Positions 1 to 7,287 of a stretch of 64,000 bases of DNA are shown piece by piece. The notes beneath the pieces are model-generated. The model was not told the origin of the DNA and did not search any database. It saw nothing but the letters and a program-made list of their open reading frames with translations. The DNA comes from Clostridia bacterium (lineage in GTDB: Bacteria; Bacillota; Clostridia; Oscillospirales; Acutalibacteraceae), in NCBI GenBank assembly GCA_017521925.1, contig JAFXBG010000015.1:1-64000 (forward strand), written 5' to 3'. The position numbers were made by a program, and so were the translations under genes. The number at the start of each line of letters is the position of its first letter. Position 1 is the stretch's first letter.

Positions 1-383
1 AAAAGGCTACAAACAAAAAGGAGCTTGCCGAGAATCTTGGAATCGGTGTGCCTACTCTTGAGGATATTCTGGACGAGCTTACTCAGCCCGGTCGTGACCC
101 TCGTGAAAGCCTGCCTCAGCCTGTGCTTCGTACCGACGTTATGGGCATTGAGGACCTTAAAGAGGGCATGGAGCTTACAGGAACTGTGCGAAATGTTATC
201 GACTTCGGTGCATTTGTGGATATCGGTGTGCATCAGGACGGACTTGTGCATATCTCTCAGATTTGCGACAAGTTTATAAAGCATCCGTCCGAGGTTCTGA
301 AGGTTGGCGACATCGTCAAGGTAAAGGTTCTTGGCGTAGAGGTTAAAAAGCAGAGAATTTCCCTTACAATGAAGGGTTGCTGA
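1..383 (+). CDS. tex: Tex-family RNA-binding transcription accessory protein, C-terminal part (partial)
   Basis: The gene enters the window already open in frame 3 and stops at 381-383, so only about 127 C-terminal residues are visible. The sequence ends in a clear S1 RNA-binding domain: GxVxxxxxFGAFVDIGVxxDGLVHIS, then VGDIVKVKVLGV and KKQRISLTMK. The preceding stretch ELTQPGRDPRE followed by a PVLRTDVMGIEDLKEGMEL linker is typical of Tex/YhgF proteins just before their S1 domain. Tex is a cytoplasmic nucleic-acid binding protein linked to transcription. No terminator is evident before the next promoter. The apparent GTG at 48 is internal to the gene, not its start. Confidence 0.85.
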   Translation, partial: KATNKKELAENLGIGVPTLEDILDELTQPGRDPRESLPQPVLRTDVMGIEDLKEGMELTGTVRNVIDFGAFVDIGVHQDGLVHISQICDKFIKHPSEVLKVGDIVKVKVLGVEVKKQRISLTMKGC

Positions 384-395
384 TTAAATTTTCTG

Positions 396-424
396 TTGAC
401 AAAGAGCCTCTGTTGTAGTAATAT
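396..424 (+). promoter_or_regulatory. Sigma-A promoter of the trpB T-box transcript
   Basis: A perfect TTGACA (396-401) is followed after 17 bp by TAATAT (419-424). It lies just after the tex stop codon and upstream of the T-box leader, giving a start site near 431. Confidence 0.8.
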
Positions 425-430
425 AAATTA

Positions 431-718
431 AATTAAATTTCAAACCGTTGACGCGGAGATAACGGCAATTATGCCTTTACAGAGAGTTCGGGTAGCTGAA
501 AGCCGAATAAGAAACAGGTTGTCAAATGGACCGCTGAGGGTGCAGTCAAATGCGTATTATTTGTACGCAGAGTATTCTGCAACGTGTGACATACGTTAGT
601 TGTCGGGGGTATGTTTGTACCCCGCAAAGTGTACGGCTTGCCGTAAATCAAGGTGGCACCGCGGATAATAAGTTTATTCGTCCTTGACAGAAATTTATCT
701 GTCAAGGACTGATTTTTT
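431..718 (+). promoter_or_regulatory. T-box riboswitch (tryptophan-specific) ahead of trpB
   Basis: The conserved T-box sequence AAGGTGGCACCGCGG is at 650-664 and is followed by a terminator hairpin (681-690 pairing with 699-708) and a T-run at 712-718. Stem I lies at about 455-560; a TGG triplet at 527-529, in the context AAATGGACC, is the likely specifier codon for tryptophan. The specifier assignment also fits the downstream gene. T-boxes bind uncharged cognate tRNA through the specifier and the tRNA 3' end, which stabilises the antiterminator. The prediction is that trpB is transcribed when Trp-tRNA charging is low. The 425 bp between tex and trpB holds only this element and its promoter. 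Confidence 0.88.
681..718 (+). terminator. Leader terminator of the T-box
   Basis: TCCTTGACAG pairs with CTGTCAAGGA around an 8-nt loop, followed by a T-rich run. It competes with the antiterminator formed by the T-box sequence at 650-664. Confidence 0.85.
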
Positions 719-808
719 TATGAAGCTTTATACTAAACGATGGCGATGCTTATAATTTATACAACTTAAGAAAACAACTACTTTTAACATATTACGGAGG
801 TTTTTACT

Positions 809-2029
809 ATGAATTTCAGCGGCGTAGATTTTGATACCTATTTCAGACATTACCCTAACAAAGACGGCTACTTCGGCAAATACGGCGGAGTATATATTGA
901 GGATAAATTAAAAGACGCTATGGCAGAGATTACCGAGGCTTATTTCTCAATCTGTCAGTCTAGAAAGTTTATTGCAGAGCTCAGAAGAATTCGCAAAGAG
1001 TTTCAGGGCAGACCTACTCCTGTTTCTCATCTTGAGCGTCTTTCTGATGCTTTAGGCGGCAGAGTACAGCTTTATGCAAAGCGTGAGGATTTAAACCACT
1101 CAGGTGCTCACAAATTAAATCACTGTATGGGTGAGGCTTTGCTTGCAAAGTATATGGGCAAAAAGAAGGTTATCGCCGAAACAGGTGCAGGTCAGCACGG
1201 TGTAGCACTTGCTACTGCTGCAGCTTACTTTGGTCTTGAGTGTGATATTTATATGGGTTCTGTTGATATAAAGAAGCAGGCGCCCAATGTTGCACGAATG
1301 AAGATTTTAGGTGCAAATGTTATTGAGGTTACCCACGGTCTTAAGACTCTTAAGGAGGCTGTGGATGCCGCATTTGATGCATATTCTAAAGAATATAAGG
1401 ATTCTATTTACTGTATTGGCTCAGTTTTAGGTCCTCATCCTTTCCCAATGATGGTAAGGGATTTTCAGTCTGTTATCGGTATCGAGGCAAGAGAGCAGTT
1501 TGTTGAGATGACAGGTCACCTTCCCGATGCAATTGTTGCCTGTGTAGGCGGCGGCTCTAATGCCGCAGGTCTTTTCTCAGGTTTCTTAAATGACCCTGTT
1601 GATATTTACGGTATCGAGCCTTTAGGTAAAGGCCCCACACTTGGCGACCATGCCGCAAGCCTTAAGTATGGCACAGAAGGTATTATGCACGGCTTTAACT
1701 CCATTATGCTTAAGGATGAAAACGGCGAGCCTGCTCCTGTTTACTCAGTAGCTTCAGGTCTTGACTATCCTTCATCAGGCCCCGAGCATGCTTTCCTTCA
1801 GGAAATCGGCAGAGTTAAGTATGACGTAATTGACGATGAAGAAACTATAGATGCTTTCTATAAGCTCAGCCGTCTTGAGGGTATAATCCCCGCAATTGAA
1901 AGCTCCCACGCAGTTGCCTACGGAATGAAGCTTGCAAAGACTATGGAGCACGGTTCTGTGCTTATTAACCTTTCAGGCAGAGGCGACAAGGATATGGATT
2001 ACGTTATTGAAAAATACGGAATCAGATAA
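809..2029 (+). CDS. trpB: Tryptophan synthase beta chain
   Basis: This 406-residue enzyme condenses indole with L-serine to give tryptophan, using PLP. The PLP lysine is K102 in HSGAHKLNH, the catalytic glutamate lies in AETGAGQHG (about 124), and the phosphate-binding GGGSNA loop is at about 247-252. Length and motifs fit the classical TrpB1 type. The start has a good RBS (ACGGAGG, 8 nt upstream). It is controlled by a tryptophan T-box. There is no trpA or any other trp gene next to it, so the locus may serve indole salvage, or the rest of the pathway is elsewhere. Confidence 0.95.
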   Translation: MNFSGVDFDTYFRHYPNKDGYFGKYGGVYIEDKLKDAMAEITEAYFSICQSRKFIAELRRIRKEFQGRPTPVSHLERLSDALGGRVQLYAKREDLNHSGAHKLNHCMGEALLAKYMGKKKVIAETGAGQHGVALATAAAYFGLECDIYMGSVDIKKQAPNVARMKILGANVIEVTHGLKTLKEAVDAAFDAYSKEYKDSIYCIGSVLGPHPFPMMVRDFQSVIGIEAREQFVEMTGHLPDAIVACVGGGSNAAGLFSGFLNDPVDIYGIEPLGKGPTLGDHAASLKYGTEGIMHGFNSIMLKDENGEPAPVYSVASGLDYPSSGPEHAFLQEIGRVKYDVIDDEETIDAFYKLSRLEGIIPAIESSHAVAYGMKLAKTMEHGSVLINLSGRGDKDMDYVIEKYGIR

Positions 2030-2035
2030 TTTTTA

Positions 2036-2064
2036 AAGGGTGCAGAGGAAAACTCTGTACCCTT
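2036..2064 (+). terminator. Probable trpB terminator
   Basis: A 12-bp stem (2036-2047 with 2053-2064, one G-U pair) follows the trpB stop codon. The T-run after it is weak, so termination may be partial. Confidence 0.5.
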
Positions 2065-2124
2065 GTTAGTATTGCAATAATTTTAAGTTTACAGTATAAT
2101 GCTAACCAGAGGTGGTTTGCACTG

Positions 2125-2610
2125 ATGTTTAAGTTTTTTTCTGCATTGCTTGATAAAATGGGCAGTTGGTTTGGTATAATCTTTAAGATTATCCTGCCTG
2201 GTATTGTTATGTATCGCCCTGTTAAGATGTTTGCTTTTGCCGTGATGGTTTTCGGGACAACCCTTGGCGGTGATATTACCAGCTTCGATAAACTCGGAAT
2301 TGTTATATTTTATATGCTTTATGCTATTTTGGTTTTAATGTTGTTTTTGTTCCCGAAGGTGGCATCTGCCATGGAATTTTGCCTGATGGCTTTTTATTTT
2401 GTATGTTTAATTGTTTTTAATTTCATTGACTTTTTCAGTAATAATTTTGTGGGACTCAGCGATATTGTACGCTCTTACTCCTATGCATTGCCCTTGGTTT
2501 TGATTTTCTTAATTGGAAAAATCCTGTTTTATATTTTTATCACGGCTAATCGTGAAAAAATCGAAGAGGGCAGAAAAGTTAAATTCAGCCGTTTTGAGGG
2601 ATTAAGATGA
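2125..2610 (+). CDS. Hypothetical integral membrane protein
   Basis: This is a 161-residue protein of unknown function with an RBS (AGAGGTGG) upstream of the ATG. It has about four to five hydrophobic segments (roughly residues 15-45, 62-80, 83-105 and 122-142) and a charged C-terminus rich in Lys, Arg and Glu. It is 95 bp downstream of trpB, separated by a weak terminator, so it could be read through from trpB or have its own promoter. I recognise no family. Confidence 0.6.
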   Translation: MFKFFSALLDKMGSWFGIIFKIILPGIVMYRPVKMFAFAVMVFGTTLGGDITSFDKLGIVIFYMLYAILVLMLFLFPKVASAMEFCLMAFYFVCLIVFNFIDFFSNNFVGLSDIVRSYSYALPLVLIFLIGKILFYIFITANREKIEEGRKVKFSRFEGLR

Positions 2611-2611
2611 A

Positions 2612-2641
2612 AAAATCCACTGTCATTTGACAGTGGATTTT
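2612..2641. terminator. Bidirectional terminator between convergent genes
   Basis: A 14-bp perfect stem (AAAATCCACTGTCA / TGACAGTGGATTTT) with A and T tracts on both sides lies between the membrane-protein gene and the convergent rubredoxin gene, so it can serve both strands. Confidence 0.8.
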
Positions 2642-2661
2642 GTGTTTCTGTTGTGTTTTAA

Positions 2662-2817
2662 TTAAGCTTCGCTGAACATATCGGTGCCTACACCGCAAAG
2701 GGGACACTCGAAATCTTCGGGTAAATCTTCAAATTTTGTGCCGGGTGCAATGCCTTTTTCAGGAAGACCTGTCTCTTCGTCATATTCCCAGCCGCAAGCG
2801 TCGCATACATATTTCAT
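2662..2817 (-). CDS. Rubredoxin
   Basis: A 51-residue rubredoxin with the two CxxCG knuckles ([10 protein letters not shown] and CPLCGVG) that bind one iron. The start is the ATG at 2817, with AAAGGAG just upstream; a longer reading to 2877 would run into the superoxide reductase gene. It is the last gene of a three-gene operon with superoxide reductase (16 bp upstream) and a flavodiiron protein. Rubredoxin is the usual electron donor to both, so the operon is self-consistent as an O2/superoxide reduction system in the cytoplasm. Confidence 0.93.
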   Translation of the reverse strand: MKYVCDACGWEYDEETGLPEKGIAPGTKFEDLPEDFECPLCGVGTDMFSEA

Positions 2818-2833
2818 AGTAAAATCTCCTTTA

Positions 2834-3214
2834 TCAGATATCTGCTTTCCATAAGCCGTGAAGGTTGCAGTATTCAAATACAGCTACGGGTACCTCGTCG
2901 CAGAGTGCAAACTTAACCTCGGGTTTGTCGCCGGGCTTAAGGCACTTACGCTGACCGCCGCGGTTTGTCTGCATATATACCCACTGAATAAAGTGCTCTT
3001 CAACCATAGGATGCTCAACCTCGCCAACCTTAACGGTTACGATGTTGCCGTCTACTTTTACTACGGGCACGTGCTTTTCAACAGCGGCATCGACTGTGCC
3101 GGGGATAAGCTCCTGCATTTTTTCACCGCAGCACATCATAGGAACACCTGCATTGTGAATAACTCCGATGATGTTACCGCAATGATTACACTTAAAAAAT
3201 CTGATTTCACACAT
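2834..3214 (-). CDS. dfx: Desulfoferrodoxin-type superoxide reductase (2Fe)
   Basis: A 126-residue protein reducing superoxide to H2O2 without making O2. The N-terminal desulforedoxin domain has the four cysteines for center I (FKCNHCG and MCCGEK). The catalytic center II is marked by [17 protein letters not shown] and the C-terminal CNLHGLW, giving the four His and one Cys ligands. It sits 33 bp downstream of the flavodiiron gene and 16 bp upstream of rubredoxin, which probably donates its electrons. RBS CGGAGG precedes the ATG. The start and length agree with the family. Confidence 0.93.
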   Translation of the reverse strand: MCEIRFFKCNHCGNIIGVIHNAGVPMMCCGEKMQELIPGTVDAAVEKHVPVVKVDGNIVTVKVGEVEHPMVEEHFIQWVYMQTNRGGQRKCLKPGDKPEVKFALCDEVPVAVFEYCNLHGLWKADI

Positions 3215-3247
3215 AATTTTACCTCCGAATAATTATATAAGTTTAAT

Positions 3248-5038
3248 TTATTTGATTTCTTCAAAATCTACTGCACCGTGTTTGCAAAGAGGACAGATAA
3301 AATCCTCGGGAAGGGTGTCACCCTCGTAGATATATCCGCAAATTTTGCAGACATAACCTTTTTTGCCTTCAGTTTCGGGCTTGGGTTTCACATTTTCGTG
3401 ATAGTAGCTGTAGGTCATTGTTTCACGGTCAGAAATTACTCTGGATTCTGTAATAGAGCAGATAAACATTCCGTGGGTATCAAGGTCCACATACTGCTCA
3501 ACCTTTAAAGACATAAAGGAATTGATGTATCTGGGCAGGAAAACAAGACCGTTATCACTTCTTAAGGGTTCGCAATCCTTGAACTTGTCCTCATTTCGTC
3601 CGCTTACAAAACCTAATTTTTCAAATACTGAGAAAGGTGCGTCAACTGTAAGGCAGTTGATGTTCATAATTCCTGTCTGCTTAATAATGTGGTGAGAGTA
3701 ATTTTCCTTATTAATAGTCACGGCGATACGGTTGGGCGTATTTGTAACCTGAGTAACAGTGTTTACAATAAGTCCGTTGTCCTTTTTGCCGTCGTTTGAT
3801 GTTACTACATAAAGGCCGTAACCGATGTTAAAAAGTGCGGAAAGGTCGTTTTTGTTTGCAGTTGAATCCTGCTGAGCCAGATATTCCATACACAACTCCT
3901 CTGATAATGCTTCAAGAGCATTCATACTTTCTTCGTTTAAGGCAGAACGAATTGTAACAGAATTTTCGGCAAAGGTAAGATTCTTGGATTTTTCAAACAT
4001 ACCCTTCATAACCTTGTTAGCCATTGGTGCCCAGCTTCCGTTTTCTATAAGGGCAACCGTGCGGTTAGAGAAGTTACGCTCTGTCAGGTGGTTTATAAAC
4101 TCCCTCATAAAGGGAAAGATTTCAGAATTGTAGGTAGTAGTTGCAAGAACCAGCTTGCTGTAGCGGAAAGCATCCTCAACAGCTTCTGCCATATCACATC
4201 TTGCAAGGTCGTTTACAACCACCTTGGGGCAGCCCTTTGCTTTGAGCTTCTCTTTAAGTTCCATTACTGCTTTCTTTGTGTTGCCGTAAACAGAGGTGTA
4301 AGCAATCATAATACCTTCTTCTTCAGGCTGATAGCTGGACCAGATATTGTATAAATTAAGGTAATAACCTAAATTTTCGGTAAGTATAGGACCGTGTAAG
4401 GGGCAGATTTTTTCAATTTCAAGACCTGCGGCTTTTTTAAGCAGATTCTGCACCTGAACACCGTATTTGCCTACAATTCCGATGTAGTATCTTCTTGCTT
4501 CGCAAGCCCAGTCTTCTTCAACATCCAAAGCACCGAACTTTCCAAAGCCGTCAGCTGAGAAAAGCACCTTGTCCACATCATCGTAGGTAACGATAACCTC
4601 AGGCCAATGTACCATAGGAGCGGTTACAAAAGTAAGGGTGTGTTTTCCAAGGTTAAGGGTGTCGCCTTCGCCTACAACTATCTGCTTATCAGCAAAATCT
4701 GTGCCGAAGAAGTTAAGCATCATTGCAAAAGCCTTTTGAGAAGCAACGATGTTTGCCTCGGGGTAAGCTTTCATAAAATTAAAGATGTTTGCAGAGTGGT
4801 CTGGCTCCATATGCTGAACTATAAGGTAGTCAGGTTTTCTGCCTTCTAAAGCATTCTGCAGATTGTCAAGCCACTCGTGGGTAAAGCCTGCATCAACTGT
4901 ATCCATAACGGCTATTTTTTCATCCATAATTACATATGAGTTGTATGCCATGCCGTTAGGCACAATGTACTGACCCTCAAAAAGGTCAACCTTATGGTCG
5001 TTTACACCTATGTATTTAATATCGTTTGTTATGTTCAT
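3248..5038 (-). CDS. Flavodiiron protein fused to flavin reductase and rubredoxin domains
   Basis: This 596-residue protein probably reduces O2 to water (or NO to N2O). Residues 1-240 form the metallo-beta-lactamase-like diiron domain with ligands H76, E78, D80, H144, D163 and H215 (HMEPDHS, MVHW, SADG, PLHG). A flavodoxin domain starts at about 243 (YTSVYGNTKKA). A flavin-reductase-like domain covers about 395-550. A rubredoxin with two CxxCG-type knuckles ends the chain (about 558-596). All six metal ligands are present, so an active enzyme is expected. The fused electron-transfer modules are more than in the basic two-domain FprA. It leads the operon with superoxide reductase and rubredoxin. 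Confidence 0.92.
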   Translation of the reverse strand: MNITNDIKYIGVNDHKVDLFEGQYIVPNGMAYNSYVIMDEKIAVMDTVDAGFTHEWLDNLQNALEGRKPDYLIVQHMEPDHSANIFNFMKAYPEANIVASQKAFAMMLNFFGTDFADKQIVVGEGDTLNLGKHTLTFVTAPMVHWPEVIVTYDDVDKVLFSADGFGKFGALDVEEDWACEARRYYIGIVGKYGVQVQNLLKKAAGLEIEKICPLHGPILTENLGYYLNLYNIWSSYQPEEEGIMIAYTSVYGNTKKAVMELKEKLKAKGCPKVVVNDLARCDMAEAVEDAFRYSKLVLATTTYNSEIFPFMREFINHLTERNFSNRTVALIENGSWAPMANKVMKGMFEKSKNLTFAENSVTIRSALNEESMNALEALSEELCMEYLAQQDSTANKNDLSALFNIGYGLYVVTSNDGKKDNGLIVNTVTQVTNTPNRIAVTINKENYSHHIIKQTGIMNINCLTVDAPFSVFEKLGFVSGRNEDKFKDCEPLRSDNGLVFLPRYINSFMSLKVEQYVDLDTHGMFICSITESRVISDRETMTYSYYHENVKPKPETEGKKGYVCKICGYIYEGDTLPEDFICPLCKHGAVDFEEIK

Positions 5039-5070
5039 TTTTATGCACCTCGATTACGTTGTTTGATTAA

Positions 5071-5100
5071 ATTATATCACCATTTTTATAAAAATAAACA
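5071..5100 (-). promoter_or_regulatory. Probable promoter of the flavodiiron operon
   Basis: On the minus strand TATAAT (complement of 5071-5076) is preceded at 17 bp by GTTTAT, a weak -35. It lies 33 bp upstream of the flavodiiron start codon and suggests the operon is transcribed separately from the Fe-S gene upstream. Confidence 0.5.
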
Positions 5101-5112
5101 GTTATTTATTAA

Positions 5113-5805
5113 TTATTCTATAATTTTTCCGTCGGTTGTAATGGTAACCACCTGCCAGGGGATAAATTTGCTGCTTGCCATCAAGGCTTTTTTGACAGCA
5201 TTTTCAATTCCACCGCAACAGGGAACTTCCATTCTTACTACCTTAACGCTTCTGATGTTGTTATTGCGGATAATCTCTGTAAGTTTGTCAGCATAATCTC
5301 CCTCGTCAAGTTTAGGGCAACCGATAAGGGTTATGTGGTTTCTTATGAAGTCCTGATGGAAGTTTCCGTAGGCAAAGGCGGTACAGTCAGCGGCAATCAG
5401 AAGATTTGCGTTCTCAAAATAAGGGGCGTTAATTGGTACCAGTTTAATCTGACAAGGCCACTGGGAAAGCTGACTTTGTACTGATGTTGCTTTTACGGGA
5501 GCAGGCTCTCTTTTTATTGCTTTTGCATTTGTTCCGGGGCAACCGCAGGGAAGAGGCTTTTTCGCTTTTTCTGCCTTTGCTTTCAAGACTGCTTCTTCGT
5601 TATAGGCAGGGGCTTCTCTTTCCTCAAAGCTTATAGCACCTGTAGGGCAGGCAGGTAAGCAATCGCCTAAGCCGTCGCAATAATCCTCACGGGTAAGCCT
5701 TGCTTTGCCGTTTATCATTTCTATTGCACCTTCGTGGCAAGCTTTTGCACAAAGTGAGCAACCGTTGCACTTTTCTTCATCTATCTTAATTATTTTTCTA
5801 AGCAT
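5113..5805 (-). CDS. Ferredoxin-type 4Fe-4S protein with C-terminal cysteine motif domain
   Basis: A 230-residue cytoplasmic Fe-S protein. The N-terminus carries ferredoxin motifs: CNGCSLCAKAC, then a second, unusually spaced set CDGLGDCLPACP. A CGCPG motif follows at about 107-111, and a conserved PCCGG motif lies near residue 197. The C-terminal part (about 130-230) resembles proteins found beside hybrid-cluster-protein and nitrosative-stress genes in clostridia; that link is from memory. It is divergent from a Crp/Fnr regulator and shares its operator, and it lies upstream of the flavodiiron operon, suggesting a role in redox or NO/O2 stress. Confidence 0.75.
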   Translation of the reverse strand: MLRKIIKIDEEKCNGCSLCAKACHEGAIEMINGKARLTREDYCDGLGDCLPACPTGAISFEEREAPAYNEEAVLKAKAEKAKKPLPCGCPGTNAKAIKREPAPVKATSVQSQLSQWPCQIKLVPINAPYFENANLLIAADCTAFAYGNFHQDFIRNHITLIGCPKLDEGDYADKLTEIIRNNNIRSVKVVRMEVPCCGGIENAVKKALMASSKFIPWQVVTITTDGKIIE

Positions 5806-5834
5806 AATCTGCCCTCCCTTGATTTTATAGCTTT

Positions 5835-5840
5835 ATTATA
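5835..5840 (-). promoter_or_regulatory. -10 box of the Fe-S gene promoter
   Basis: TATAAT on the minus strand places the start site at about 5828. No good -35 is present at the right distance (CATACT), which fits activator dependence. Confidence 0.5.
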
Positions 5841-5861
5841 ATATAATCAAAAGAGAAAGTA

Positions 5862-5877
5862 TGTTGAAATTTCAACA
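5862..5877. promoter_or_regulatory. Crp/Fnr-type operator palindrome
   Basis: A perfect 16-bp palindrome, TGTTGAAATTTCAACA, lies between the divergent Fe-S gene and Crp/Fnr regulator gene. Its centre is 41.5 bp upstream of the predicted Fe-S start site (class II activator position), and it sits just upstream of the regulator's RBS. Confidence 0.7.
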
Positions 5878-5889
5878 AAAGGTGATAAA

Positions 5890-6549
5890 ATGGAAAAATA
5901 TCTAGATGTTTTGCGTAATTGCCCTCTTTTTAAAGGTATAGCCGATGAAAATTTGCTGAGGATGCTTAATTGCCTTGGGGCAAGGGTGGAGTTTTTCGAC
6001 AAAAAGTATACCGTAATTGCCGAAGGCAACCCTGCAAAGTTTATCGGCATAGTACTTTCGGGTGCTGTGCAGGTGATTAACACCGATTTTTACGGCAACC
6101 GAAGTATTGTGGCGGTGTCGGAAAAAGGCGAAATGTTTAGCGAAGCCTTTGCCTGTGCCGAAACCGAGAGCATTCCCGTAAGCGTTGTGGCAACGGAACC
6201 TTCAGAAATTATGCTTATAAATTGCAGTCATATTCTGCACACTTGTACTAATAACTGCGGATTTCACCAGCAGATGATTTTTAATCTTATGAAAAGCTTA
6301 GCAGTTAAAAACATTCAGTTTCATCAGAAAATCGAGGTTACATCCAAAAGAAGTACCCGCGAAAAGCTTCTTTCCTACCTTACAATCTGCGAAAAGAAAG
6401 CAGGTGCTCCAAGCTTTGATATTCCCTTTGACCGTCAGGAGCTTGCGGACTTTTTAGGTGTAGAGCGAAGCGGACTTTCTGCCGAAATAAGCAAGCTTAA
6501 AAAAGAAGGCATAATAGATGCCTACAAAAAGCATTTTGAGCTTTTGTAA
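5890..6549 (+). CDS. Crp/Fnr family transcriptional regulator
   Basis: A 219-residue regulator with an N-terminal cyclic-nucleotide-binding-like beta barrel (about 10-125) and a C-terminal winged helix (about 150-219), whose recognition region reads FDRQELADFLGVERSGLSAEISKLKKEGII. It lacks the N-terminal cysteine cluster of true FNR, so it is more like HcpR/ArcR-type redox regulators; a few scattered Cys residues (11, 28, 92, 112, 117, 121) could matter. It is divergent from the Fe-S protein gene, with a shared palindrome, so autorepression plus activation of the neighbour is a reasonable inference. RBS AAAGGTGA precedes the ATG. Confidence 0.88.
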   Translation: MEKYLDVLRNCPLFKGIADENLLRMLNCLGARVEFFDKKYTVIAEGNPAKFIGIVLSGAVQVINTDFYGNRSIVAVSEKGEMFSEAFACAETESIPVSVVATEPSEIMLINCSHILHTCTNNCGFHQQMIFNLMKSLAVKNIQFHQKIEVTSKRSTREKLLSYLTICEKKAGAPSFDIPFDRQELADFLGVERSGLSAEISKLKKEGIIDAYKKHFELL

Positions 6550-6637
6550 AAAGAGAGAAGCATAGCCTTTTGCGGTTGCTCATAGTATAGTGTAGCTATA
6601 AATTTAAGTGACGTTGGTAATTGTCAACAAAAACTTA

Positions 6638-6666
6638 TTGACATTGGATGTAATATAGTATATAAT
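6638..6666 (+). promoter_or_regulatory. Consensus sigma-A promoter with overlapping inverted repeat
   Basis: TTGACA (6638-6643), 17 bp, then TATAAT (6661-6666) is a perfect consensus. TGTCAA at 6622-6627 forms an inverted repeat with the -35 TTGACA (10-bp spacer), which could be a repressor site. Confidence 0.85.
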
Positions 6667-6697
6667 GTTAAAAAATAAATTAAAGGAGGCATATTTT

Positions 6698-7081
6698 ATG
6701 AAAAATGCAGAATCTTTACCCTTATTGCTTTTGGACAATTCCAGTATGATTTCTGTCATGAACGAGGGGCAGTTCAAATGCTACAACATTTCCTTTGAGG
6801 AGGCTAAGCACCTTCTTGAAATTCATGACGAAGACGAGTTTATTAAATGTTTTTCCAATCCTGATATTGAGACTGTAATTTTTGATTACTTAGGCGTTAC
6901 TAAGCGTAATTTCGAGTATAAGAAAATCAGAAATATGCGTCCTGCTCAGAATGCAATCGTTTTTAAACTCTATACAACTCCATCGGAAACTCAGCCCATT
7001 ATTCAGGCTGACGACGGTGTAGAAGCAAAGAAAATTCAGAACGTATACGTTTATTGTCAATATCTTGTAAGGATTGAATAA
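6698..7081 (+). CDS. Small protein, possibly DUF1874-like (STIV B116-like)
   Basis: A 127-residue soluble protein. The ATG at 6698 is chosen because AAAGGAGG stands 8 nt upstream; the in-frame ATG at 6665 overlaps the -10 box. The pattern LLLLDNSS...NEGQFKCYNISFEEAKHLL... IETVIFDYLGV... RPAQNAIVFKL resembles DUF1874 proteins (B116 of archaeal viruses, YddF of ICEBs1), which share short beta strands, an EEAKxLL helix and a final ALVFxL strand. This is a resemblance judged by eye and not certain. It has a consensus promoter and its own terminator, so it is a single, probably well-expressed gene. Confidence 0.55.
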   Translation: MKNAESLPLLLLDNSSMISVMNEGQFKCYNISFEEAKHLLEIHDEDEFIKCFSNPDIETVIFDYLGVTKRNFEYKKIRNMRPAQNAIVFKLYTTPSETQPIIQADDGVEAKKIQNVYVYCQYLVRIE

Positions 7082-7093
7082 ACGGTGAAACTT

Positions 7094-7122
7094 CAGGCTG
7101 TGCTTCGCACAGCCTGTTTTTT
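7094..7122 (+). terminator. Rho-independent terminator
   Basis: CAGGCTGTGC / GCACAGCCTG with a TTC loop and a T6 tract follows the small protein gene. Confidence 0.92.
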
Positions 7123-7233
7123 GTGTTATATGCAATCATTTCGTGAAAGCTTATTTCTTACACATTCTACTCTCATTAATAATATTATAAAACTATAACT
7201 CTCAAAAATCAATGTTTGTCAAAATTTGCGTTA

Positions 7234-7261
7234 TTGTAAAATTAATTTTATGGTGTATAAT
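7234..7261 (+). promoter_or_regulatory. Promoter of the MATE exporter gene
   Basis: TTGTAA (7234-7239), 16 bp, TATAAT (7256-7261), 27 bp before the start codon. Confidence 0.6.
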
Positions 7262-7287
7262 TAGGGTAGATTTTTGTGAGGTGCTTT

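Noticed and set aside
23-279. Protein in frame 1 overlapping tex
   Set aside because: It is a shadow frame; the S1-domain reading in frame 3 is clearly the coding one.
469-705. Open reading frame on the minus strand within the trpB leader
   Set aside because: It lies entirely inside the T-box element, has no RBS, and its codons are explained by the conserved RNA structure.
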